Positions 26,901 to 38,900 of a stretch of DNA of 64,000 nucleotides are shown here, piece by piece. A model generated the notes under the pieces. That model searched no databases and was not told the origin of the DNA. It worked only from the letters and a program-made list of their open reading frames with translations. Position 1 is the first letter of the stretch, and each line of letters starts with the position of its first letter. Source of the DNA: Symsagittifera roscoffensis (Eukaryota; Xenacoelomorpha; Acoela; Convolutidae); NCBI RefSeq assembly GCF_963678635.1, contig NC_087067.1, forward strand, positions 47,356,001 through 47,420,000. Reading direction: 5' to 3'. A program made the position numbers and the translations under genes.

Positions 26901-29900
26901 ATATCAGAATGGTTTGCTATGTCAGGTTTTTCTGTTCTGCGTGGAGAACTTCTTTTGTGTCTGATCTAGTTTGGGAATGGCGTGGAGATTGTGCGTGGAG
27001 GGGATGCCTGGTTACTCGGATCTGTACGTATACTTGAACATCGAGGTGGTCATTGGTCTAGTTCAATGAAGTCCTTTTCTGCGAAGTCAAGTCGTACTCT
27101 AAATCCTTTGAGTTGTGATTGTGAGTGGCATATCGATTGTGGTTGGTCATTCTCTCTCGAGTGTAGTGGGGTCGTTCTGTCTTTAGATGTTCGTCCTTGG
27201 TGTTGTATTCTGATCTATGTATTGCATAATGTAATTTACATTTTATAAAACATTTATTAGTTTAATATTTTTTAATTATGATTTTAGTTAGTTGTTTTCA
27301 CAAAAGCTTTTTGTTTTAGTTCGGTTATTTTGAAGAGTTACTCACACTTGAGTAGCTCTTATTAAAAATAGAGGTGTGGTCACAAAGCGTGGATGTAGCA
27401 CGGTGGGTTAGGCCGGCTATAGAGCATGCTCAGGACGTCCTTCCTGGTGGGTTAGGCCAGGAGTGGGAGTATGATTTCATGCGGTTTTTGTGAGGGGTCC
27501 TGTTATGTGACAACGTTTTATGTTGGGTTTGTTGTGGTTTTTCTTATGTCTTGTTGGTTATGTCCTTTTTCCAAAAATCAAATTGTTTGTGGTATGGGTT
27601 TGTCTTTCGACTTTTTTGTGTTTTATTATTTCTTTCTTAGACTTTATAATAGTCTTCAAAAGAATAAATTATCCGGTTTTAAACTGGGTTAATCCGGTTT
27701 GGGTACCGTTGGTTTCCTTTTCTTAGTCATGCTGTTATTCTATGATTTGTGGTATTTAGTAAGCTGCGTTGGTTAGTTTTGTTTAGTATATAATTCCTTT
27801 CCAACCGGGTTAAAGGAAAGTTTGAAACATGTTATTACATGTTAGAGTTGTTGAGTGTGAAAACTTGAAACTGAAATTCATTATTTTAAACAATTCTTCG
27901 TGGGCGAGCTGTGCGAGTGTGGATAGAATTTCTGTGCGAATGAATGAGAATATCAAAAGGTTAGTACTGCATTTGCATTTTATTAATTTACTGCATAGAA
28001 TTTGTAAATTTACTGCTAGTTATGGGGGAATTTTAAGTTACAAATTTTCATCATAATTAGATTTACTGCTTGTGGGGAAAATTTTAGAAATGAATTTACT
28101 GCATTGGTATTAAATTTATAAATTTATAAGTGTAAGAGATTAATAGAATTTTTGAAATCTGTTTGATGAAATTTGCGATTTTTATTTGTCTTTTGTGGTT
28201 TTTGTAGGTGATTGTCGGATGAAGGCTAAAAATCTAAAGAAAACATGGATAAGGTATGGTGAGTTTTTTAATATTTTAATTAGTTAGTAATATTCATTTA
28301 ATTCATACTTACCTGTTAGTCGTCGGGGAAAAAACCGTGGAGGAAGATGTCGTGAATTAGTTCTGAAGTTGTTAGTAGTTTAGCTAAGATGCGGATGATA
28401 TTTTTAGTCTGAAGCAGTGGCCAAAGCAATTGAAGTGCCTTAATAGTGGTTAGTTCTTCAGTGCCAACTGCAAACTCATAAGGTGTGTTTTGGATTAGAT
28501 TATATAATTTGTGATTGAATTTAGTGTTGTGGATGAATTCTAAAATTGGGATTTCTATAGGTTGTACAAACTCGTGCGGGATAAGGAAAGGTCGGGATTC
28601 TTCGGCGTTGAAGGTCTTGGTGATGGGACAGAAGATGTACATTTGGGTTATGGGGTCATAATTACGAAGAATACCATGAAGGTTAGTATCTTTAATGCAA
28701 TATGTGAAACTTAGGAAAAATGGTGAAGTGTATTTGGAATTAATGAATTGAAAACGATGGTGTGGTTGTCTAGAGGGTGTGTGTAGGTCAAAGTGATTTT
28801 GGATGAAGCGATAATAACTATATGTGTGGGTTTGTTTAGTGCGCAACATAATATCGTGTGAGCAGTGTAAATCTCTTTCGTGTGGTGCAAGGAAATGAAA
28901 GGTTAGTGAAAATATTTGGAAGCGTTCTTTAAAACTTTCGTATGCTTGTGTGTCTGTTAGTGCTTCTGAAATAATGTGATCAAACTTTCGGTCGAAGATG
29001 TTTAGTGTAAATATATATGGTGTCTTGATGAAAAATTTCTCGGTAATTTGTGGATTAGCGAAGCGATCGTCGTCTAAGAATTGATCTTGGTTAGCTCTGA
29101 TGATGTTGTGATCATAGTATTCGAGTGTATATTCGTTAGCTCTAGGTGCAGTGTGTGTTTTTAGTGATTTTTTATATCCAACGTAAGTAAATTGTCTAGC
29201 GGTTAGTGGTGTAGTGTCCGTATTTCGCTCTATATCGATGTGAGTGCTAGATAAAGGTAAGCAAAGAGGGTTAGTAAAATGATAATATGAGGTCCAAGAG
29301 AGAGTGGGCATTAAAACGTATTCATCTACAAAGTTGCGTGTTTCGTTAGTGTCGTGGGGGGTGTTTAAGGTGTATTGTGGAAATGAGGGTAAGGTGATGG
29401 CTAAAAATTCTTTTGTGTTAGTATGCTTGGGGTGGTTGATGTATTCACGGGCTGTTCCTGGTTTTGCTGGGAAAGGATGGTTGGGGAACTTTCTTTTAAA
29501 AGTGCGGTAAGCTCTATTAGTATTGTGTGAAGATTCAGTTGATGTGGATGATGGTGCTAATGATTCAGTATAATTTGAAGAGGGTGTAGGGGTAGGGGGA
29601 TTGGATGAATTTATAGTGGAGGAGATTTGGTTTATGGTTGGGGTATTAAGGTGGTAGGGTTGTTGTTGGAGGGTAATAAAATTATCTAGCTCTGGGGAGA
29701 TTCGGGGGGTGTCTGGAGAATGAGATGATTGGTCAGAATGGTATGAGGAGTAGGTTGGGGTAACTTGGGAAGCATAAGAGGGTGTGGGAGTGATTGGGTC
29801 AGGGTCATTGGATAATATGGGTTGAAAAGGGGGTTGAGAAAATTTAGAAGAGTTATGAAAATTATTGGATGGGGATGGTTCTGAGTCGGCAAATTCATCG

Positions 29901-32900
29901 GGGGTTTCAATATTCGGGTTATTGAGTTGTGAGATGGAATATAAAACTGAGATGTGTGAATTAGTGTCGGAATTCATGCCTGATGTTACATTACTAGATG
30001 GAAAATCGGGTGGCGGAAAAGCAAAATGTGGTATTATTGGGATTGGAGAGGTAAGATTGGTTGGGTGGGAATTCGATCGGTGTAGTGATCCAAGTTGGCG
30101 GCTCATCGTGGGCTAAAAAAATGATTATTTTGAGACTGAAAAGCGGTGGTATGGGGTTGTTCAATAATTTGTTCATAAGTATTATCATCTTGTGACTGGT
30201 GTGTCATTATATGTTGGATGGGACTTTGTGATGTGGTGAGTCGAAAATTTGGATTATGTGTGATGGCTAAATTTCGAAAATTTCGTGGGACTAGGGATAG
30301 TGGATGGTTATTTGGTAGGGGTGGTAATTGTGGTGCCGTTGGCGTTATGTCTACATTGTTATGTTCTTCGTCGTATGTATTTTGTCGTGTTGCTATTTTT
30401 GTGTTATATTCTTTTATTTGTGCGTCTAAAAGAATTTTGTTTATAGATGTTGAAAAGATTCCAAAAAATCCTGCAAAGAGTATGCGTGCTACGCTTGCTT
30501 GTCTGTTTACTTGTGTGTGTATAGCACATGTGTTGTAGATTCCTTTTAAGAGTGAGAAAAGAAATCCAATAAAGTTAAACATTGCGTATAAAATAGTCAA
30601 TTTTTCTAAGATGTAGTAGGGCCATCCTAGAAAATCGAGGATCTCATTTTTGAGTGTAACAAAGCTAAAGATGTTAATTGGTGATATATCTTGGGGACGG
30701 TACTTTTCACCGTTTAGATATATATAATCTTTAATGTCTTTAAAATATCCGCTATAGTCTTGCGTGTAGATATCGGCAAATCCTGCGGTTTCTGCAAGTT
30801 TGCGTAAATTTTGGTCTATTGATTGTCTTTGTATAGTGTCCATTTGTGTTAATAATTCTTGGAATTGTTGTGTTCTAATGTGATGTTGAATATCTGATTT
30901 TGAATAGATTCCTATTGATTGTAAGTCTATATTTGGGTTTCGAGCGATAGCGCGAATGCTTTCTGGTGAAAATTTTTTGAGTGATTGCATTAATGTGGGA
31001 TATGGAGTGAGAAGATAATATTTATTTTCATCAGGGTTTAGTTGTACTACATTGTGGCTGTTTTCTGATCCACATGGGACTGCGGTATCCCAGAAATAGG
31101 TTCTTCGTGAAAGTGTATCCACGAAATGTACTTTATTCTTATAAAAGATAGGGATTCTTTTATAACATCGTTTATCTTCAAAAACGTATAGTGGTGATAC
31201 TTTTTTAGTACAAGTATAAAACCATAAGATGTTTCCTTCATAGTCTAAAAAATTTGATCTATTTCCAGATAATAAGTATCCTGCATAGGGTATTTTTAAT
31301 ACTGCTAGTGCAAGTGATTGTAATATTTGTGTTCGTTCTAATTCGCATAGTTGGTGTAGTGTTTCTAATTCGGAGAGTGACATTTCTTGAAAAATTCGGC
31401 TAATTGTATAATCTAGTTTCATATCTAAATGAATATCATAGTGGATATTACCGAAATATGTAGTATTCATTAGTGATAATTCTTGTAAGCGTGTGCTTCT
31501 GGTGTCATGGGGTTTTAGATGTCCACCAGGTTGTCCGTTGCTTTTTTCAAAATTAACTGGTATATAGGATGTTCCTTCGTTTGGAGGATGACCTGTGGCA
31601 TATGGGTCGATTTTTACTTTTCCAGTGGTCATGTCGAATCCTTTTTCGTATTCAACTAATATTTCAGAGTATTGTGTTCTGTGAAGTGGATTCCTGTATT
31701 TACATGCAAGTTCTGTTTCTTGATATATTTGAAAACGTGTCAATTTATTTTCTATATTGTCTATGTTTCTAAAATTAGAACTTAGTTTTCGTGATGGATG
31801 GACTTGTTCATATGGAATTGATTGTATAAAATATTTTTCGTGAAATTTTATCATACGAGCGTGTATTTTTGCTACTTGAAATGTTGTACATGTATCTTCG
31901 GGGAACCAAACAATTGTTGCTTGTGTTCTCGTTGTAGGGTCGCAATAACCTTGATCATTTTTACAAGGTAATCGGATTCCTTGGTAGATCATTGTATTAT
32001 CTGATAAATCTCGTGTTAGTTGTATTTTTTCGAGTTGTATTTTCCAATCGAAAAACATTATTTCTTGGTATCCTTTATTTTTTGTGTCTGCTTTGCAGTT
32101 TGATGGGTCATTTATACCAATGTGTGGTATCCAATGTTTATCGTGTATGTCATAGGTTAATCGTCCGTGTGCGCCGTTATACGGGTATTTTTCGTCTAAT
32201 TTTATATGTCCTTGGTGTCTTTCAAGTTGTGATTGATGTACAGAGTCTGAAAAAACTTGAAAATTAACTAACTTTCTTGCGGAGTTTTTATTTTGTGTGA
32301 TGTTTAGTCTAAGTAATTCACTTTTACAATCGTCGGGATTGAGATGTAAAAGACGTTCTATATTACTCTGATAGAATGATTCATGGTCAAGTCGGTTTTT
32401 GTTTCCGTTCGAGACTTGTGAACAATGTACTTTCTTTTCGGAAAATGTTGCTGTGAATTTATAACCTGTAACTGTTGTTGCTCGGGCTTTTGAATAGAGT
32501 GTTGCTATTACATCTGTGGTTTCTATAGCTTGTGGTTCTGTTTCACATTGTGATACTTGATTTATTGCATATTTATGTAGTGTTTTTTGTTCATTTTCTT
32601 CACAATCGTAATGTGTTACTAATAAATCTTGTGGTCCTGTACGAGGGGAAGGGTTTATGTTTTGATTTGAGATTACTAGAAAAAGGAGTTGGAGAAAAAT
32701 TAATAATTTTAGAATATACATGTGTATGATAATCCTGAGTATGTATTATAAAATGTAATGTAGCCAATTGTGTTTTTGGTATATCTGTCGTATTTGTATA
32801 TTACTTCAGTAGTTATAAACGGTGGTGGTAGTGATTGAGCTGTTATGTTAGGTGGATTTAATGGGTAGGGATGTTGGGTAATATTATTTAACTTAACTGT

Positions 32901-35900
32901 GATTTCAAACTTTAATTGTAAACTGTTTTGTTGGAGTATTTGAATATTGTGATCACGGATATCGTTGTGAATATCTTGGCGATATTGTAATCTATTAAGT
33001 GCCCAGTTATGAAGGCGGTTACTTTCTTGATGTTGTCCGAATAATGGTGGAGGTGCTGTAAATGTATTCCAATCTAGTCTTAAAGGAATATTTATTGATG
33101 ATTGTTCTCGATATCTGGCGTCGAGATTATTTGGAAAATTTAAGTTAAAAGGTGGTGGTGAAATCTGGCTTATTGATGGTGTTGATGGTAGTGATAATGT
33201 TTCTGGTAGTGATGAGGATGTTGTTGTATCCGTAGAAATATCTATTGGATTATTGACTAAATTTAATTCACCTTGTGTAAATGAATGTGTTGTCCAATAT
33301 GGTAGTCGTGATGCCTGGTTTGGGGGGTTAAAGGGATTTTCACGTATTTGTTCAGATGTTGGTGTTGAACCTAAGTAATCTGATGGTAGGCTTGAGGTGC
33401 TACGTTGTGAAAGAAGCGTAGGGGTTTCTGGTAATATACCAATGGGGTTTTCTGGAGTGTTTTGTGATGGGGATTGAGGTATATCAAAATGAACTCGGGG
33501 AGTTTGAAAATTTCTGTTTCGTCGAGGATGTATAATTTGTCTATTTATTTCGACTGTATTTTGGTTTTGACTAGGATTTCTTATTCTACTTAGTTCTTGT
33601 GGTAGTGTTGGGTAAAGGTTATATGTTGGTTCACTTAAAGGTGCTTGTCGTTGAACTGGTTCTAGTGGTTCAGATAAACGAGTGTGTCGTTCTTCAAAAG
33701 TGTATGGATTGTCTTGAAAAGAAATTCGTGTAGATGTTTGAGGATTTTGAGTAGTTGAAGGTGGTGTTGGGTTATCTTGGGATGATGTCGGTGAAGACTG
33801 ATTCTGTGACTGTTGGGTAGCAATTTTTGATGGATTTTTGAATTGTTACTTTAGTGGGAAGGTTTATGTTTATTATAATATTCTTCCAAAAAAATAATTA
33901 GAAAAATTGTTGCTAGGGCAAATGTGATGATTGCTTTCTTTATACATTTGCATATTGTCAAAATGAGGGATGATAAAAATGTTATGAAAATTACAAGCAA
34001 TAAAAAAATATCAGTTCTACTGAAAATTGTTCGTATCATTTAGACAAGTTGTATAAATCGTACCTGTGGATATAATCAAGGGTTTTTGAAAGTTGGAGGA
34101 ATAGTTCGAGTATAGTGTAGAAAATTAAAAAAATGTTACAAAAAATGATTAGGATTATTAGAAAAGATTCAAGTATATCAAAAAGAAATATTATAAAGGT
34201 TTCAAGTATTGTAAAAAAATGTTTAAAATTTATGAGTATTTGAGTAACTGATTGAGAGAAGAGCATTTAAGAAATGATCTCTTGGTCGAATATTTTTTGC
34301 TGTTTGAGGCGATTTTCAAGTGTGGTCGGATTATTTATTAGTTTTTTGACAAGTGGGTTGAGTTTTGTAAAAAATTGTTGGGGGCAATTTTCATGGTGAT
34401 CGGGAGGTCGTCTTTTTCTTTATTTTTGTTTGTCAAATGATCCGGGGTATGGTGAGATTTTTATACTTTAGGCTAATTTAAATGTTCATTTTGTTACTTT
34501 AGGCTAAGTTAACAAATTTGTTTTGGGGGTATTCGTGGTCTGAGTTGGGGAAATATTGTTGATCTTTGGGTTATTAGATAAGGGAGGGGTATGGTATTAT
34601 GGTGATATTTATTTTAGTTGTCAAGTTGGAGTGGTTTGCTTATTTTTGACCTGGAGGTCGTAAAGTTATAGTTATAGATGTGCCTGGAGTTCTATATGAT
34701 TCGTCTAATTGGTCTTAGTTTGAGTTAGAGAAAGTGACGGATTGGATGAATCCTATTGGTCTATTTTGAACTAGAATTATTACGTACTTGTCAGCATGTT
34801 ATTTTGAAAAATGTAAATGAAAAATGTTTCGAAGGTTTCAAGATAGTGAAGTATAATGTTAAAATTACTTTTGAAATTCCACTTTCTTTAAAATTTTAGA
34901 TTGGGGGATGAATATTTTATAGTTTTTACGTGGTTGATTTCGGAGTCTTGTTGTTTTTCTATTTTCTGATTTGTCGATTTGTTCTTGGGGTATTATTTGT
35001 TCGGTCATTTTTCTATTTTTTCTTTGTTTTGGGGATTCTTTATGGTTTTGTGTATTGTTTTTGGTGGCGATTGGTTTTGTGTTTTGATTTTCGGTGGGGT
35101 TATCATTTTGTTCTGTGTTTTTCAGATGTGGTTCATTTTGAATGATTTTTAATCCTGTGAAAGAATATAATTGAGTTAATTCGCGGAGTGCGTATTCTTT
35201 TGGGTAATAAGGTAATAGGTTGTTTCGATGTTGAACGATTTCTTTTTTGTTTGAGTCGGTAATTTTATATGTGACATCAGTGGGTTTTGCAATTATTTGG
35301 TATGGTCCTTTTCGAAGGGGTTGTAATTTTTTAGAAATTCCTTTTTGAGTATTAAAATTAGGTATTAAAACAAATGTTCCAATTTTTAATTCGGAGGCTG
35401 GTGTAAAACGTGAATTGATTTGTTCATTAATGTTTTGTCTTTGTAATAACTTTTTTGTTATTTTTTGATAAATTTCATTGTGTTTTTTATCTCTATTTAG
35501 AATCCATTCGGTGTGTGTACCGGAGGCTAGTTTAAGAATTTGTGGGTGATGAAAATGATCTTCATCGTGTGTATGTAAAGGTAGGTTATAACAAATTGAG
35601 TCTTTATTTGGTTGACAATAACCTTGTGCGTTTTTATGAGAATTTGCTGTAAACATTATTGGTTTGCGTGGCTTTTGGTTAAAAACCATTTCGTACGGTG
35701 ACATTCCTAAAGTTGTCGTAATTTGTGAATTATACGCTAAGGGAAATAATTTTACATCTGCTGACCATTCGGTATATTTTGTATCGTTTCCGTTGATGAT
35801 ACATCTAAGATATTCTTGTAATGAACGGTTCATACCTTCGACTAAGCCGTTTGTCCAAGGTGCGTGAGATGTACGTGGTTTGTGTTTGATGTTATATAGA

Positions 35901-38900
35901 TGACATAGTGTAATGATTTCATTATTTATGAATTCTGTACCGTTGTCTGTAACTAAAATTTCTGGTAGTCCGAATTTTGCTATCCAGTGTTCATAAAGCG
36001 TTGTGTAAGCATAATAAGCGTTACAATGTGGTACTGGGTTAAGTGCTACATAATGTGTAAATGCGTCAACAATTACCATAATGTAGGAGTTTCCTTCTGA
36101 TGAGGGTGAAATTGGTCCTTTAGTATCAAATGAGATACGATGGTTAAAGTACAAACTTTGTCCTTTAAAATCTTGTTTTTGTGCTATTTGTTTTTGATTT
36201 GGGTAAGGTTTATTTAGTTGACATACTATACAATCATTGCATAGTACTTTTATCCAAATTGGTGCATTTGGGAAGTAAAAATTTTGTATAAAGTTTGAAT
36301 ATGTTTTTTCTGATCCAGAGTGTCCTTTAATATTTTGTGTATGTGAGATATTAAAAGCTATAAGAATCATACTTAAAGGGAGACAGGGAACTGTAGATTC
36401 ATTCAGGTTATACTCTAAAAGGTCTGTATTTTCGTTAATTGTTGTGTTGTTAAATTTACGAAAGTATCGGAGGAGTGTTTTGTTTCCTAGAATGGTTGAA
36501 TCTGCTTTGACAGGTTTAGTTTTATATTTGTGCCATGATTTTAGTTGTCTAATTATCGGGTCAAGATTTTGATATTGTTTCAGTGTTGGAATTGTAATTG
36601 TTTCTGTTGGAGGGAGAAAAATGTTTTCAATTTCTAATTTAGATAAGGGTATTGTATCAAGTGGGTCGTGGAGGTCAAAAACTTGATTTATTGTGTATTT
36701 TGAATCATTTGTTTGTGGTCCTGATAAATTTATTTTATCAGTTAAATCTTCTTTTTCAATTAGTGGAAAATGGTCTTTTTTAGGCGGGTGTTGTTTTGTT
36801 CGTTTTTGTTGGGTGTTATTTTTTATCCATTGAGAATATGGGATTGGTTTGAAAGTTGATGTTCCAAGTAGATCAACTTCATAATGATTATTTTGACAAT
36901 CTAAATAAAGTGGGAAATGTTGTAAATTATTTATTTGTGATTGTTCAATATCTGTTTTTACCGCATATTTGCATTCCAATCGGGGTGATGTTTCGTTTTC
37001 TGCAAGGTAGAATTTTATGTTTTTGGGTATTTCAACTGTTGTTTTTCGTGTAAGTAATTCAGGTGGTGTATTTCGACTTAAGGTGTCTGGTAATGCAAGA
37101 TTTTTTCCTGCAGTCCAAACTATATGTAAGTTTGGAAATTTCATTAGAATTAGTTGAAATCTGTAAACTCGGTGGTTTGGATTAGACTTTTGTGTAAAAA
37201 GAAAGATGATTGGTTTATGGTCTGTGAATAGAACTGTGGGGTGTTTTGATCCAAGTATCAGAAATTCATATTCTGTCAGTGTATATATTATGGCTGTACA
37301 TTCTCTCATTAGAGTTGAGAGTCGTAGCTCTGCTTGAGTGAATAATCGAGAATTTGCTGATATGAGGTTCATTTTATTTGTACCATTATGTGATTGTAAT
37401 AGTGCTGCACCGATGCCAAAGTTCGAAGCATCGCACATTGCATAAAATGGTTGATTTGAATCTGGAATTGTGTTTGAAATTTGTTCAGTTAAAAGTTTCT
37501 TTATTTCTTCAAATCGTGTTTGATGTTCTGTGTTCCATTCAAAATTATTTTGTTGTCTAAGGATGTTATAAAATGGTCGTAGATATAATTGCATTTTATA
37601 AACATATTTACTTAAAAAGTTTAACATTCCAAGAAATTCTTGGATTTTCTTTTTATTTGTTGGTGGTTGAAGTTTTTGAATAGCGTCAATGCGTGATTTC
37701 AATGGAGTGATTGTTTTTCTTTCTATATTATGTCCTAAGAATTTAACTCTTGTCAAAAAGAAGTGTGATTTATCGGGGGCGGCCTTCAGATTTTCGTTCT
37801 GAAGTATTTGGTGATATTTTTCTAAAACATTGAACATCTCGTCTTTTGTTTGTGATTGCATAAAAACATCGTCTAAATAGGTGATTGCGTTTTTCTTGAG
37901 TATTAGTGGTCTAAAAATTTTGCTCATAAAAGCTGAAAATGCTGCTGGTCCTATGGATATTCCATAGAATAAGCGGTTGAATTCATATTGTTGGTTTCCG
38001 ATAACAAATTGTGTTAAACGTCGTGATTGTTCATCTAGTGGCATTTGATTGTATGCACTATTCATATCGGCGGTTGTAAAGTATTTGCCGTTTATTTTTG
38101 TTAAAATAACTTGTATTGGTTCAATGGGCCAATTACATTTTGATTCATCTATAAGTGAATTGAGGTATCTAGCATCGAGAACGATTTTTAATGATTCTCC
38201 TTTAGCTAGAATGATAACGGGGTTGATAAATGTGTTGCCTTTTGGTTGTTCTTCTTTGTTTACTGGTGATATAATGTTGTATTGTTCTAAAATGTCGAGT
38301 AATCTGTTCACTTTATCATGTAAGTGAATTGGTACTTTACTTGCTCTCTGTTTTTTGAAAACTGCGTCTGGTTTTAACGGGAGATGTAGTGATGAACTGA
38401 TTTTTCCAACATCGAATTTTGATGTTGCATAGACTGATGAATATTTAATTAGCTGTTTGGCTAACTTTTCGAATTCGTCTTGTGTTATTTGTGAATGTTG
38501 GAAATTAAACATTGTTAAAAATTTCTGTTGGTCCTCTGTGTAGTTACTTATGTTGAATGTAGGTTTGAAATATGGAGTTTTTGTGAAATAATCCGTATTT
38601 CTGTTTTCGTTACTTATTATATTATTTATAGATAATTCTTCATTAAGAATTGTAGATTGGCAAATATCTAGTAATTGGAGTATATTATTTACGCGATAGG
38701 CTTTTTCGTGTATTGGTGATATTGTAGCGTTGGTTTCACAATATCCTAAAAGTCCCAAAGGTAATGTTACTTGGTAAGGTGTGTTGTTATAGACATGTAA
38801 GGAAATGATATCGGAATTCGAATTTTTCAAATATTTTATGGATGAGATTGTGATTTTGAAAAATTTGTGAATAGGTTTGAATTCAAATTCTGACATATAA

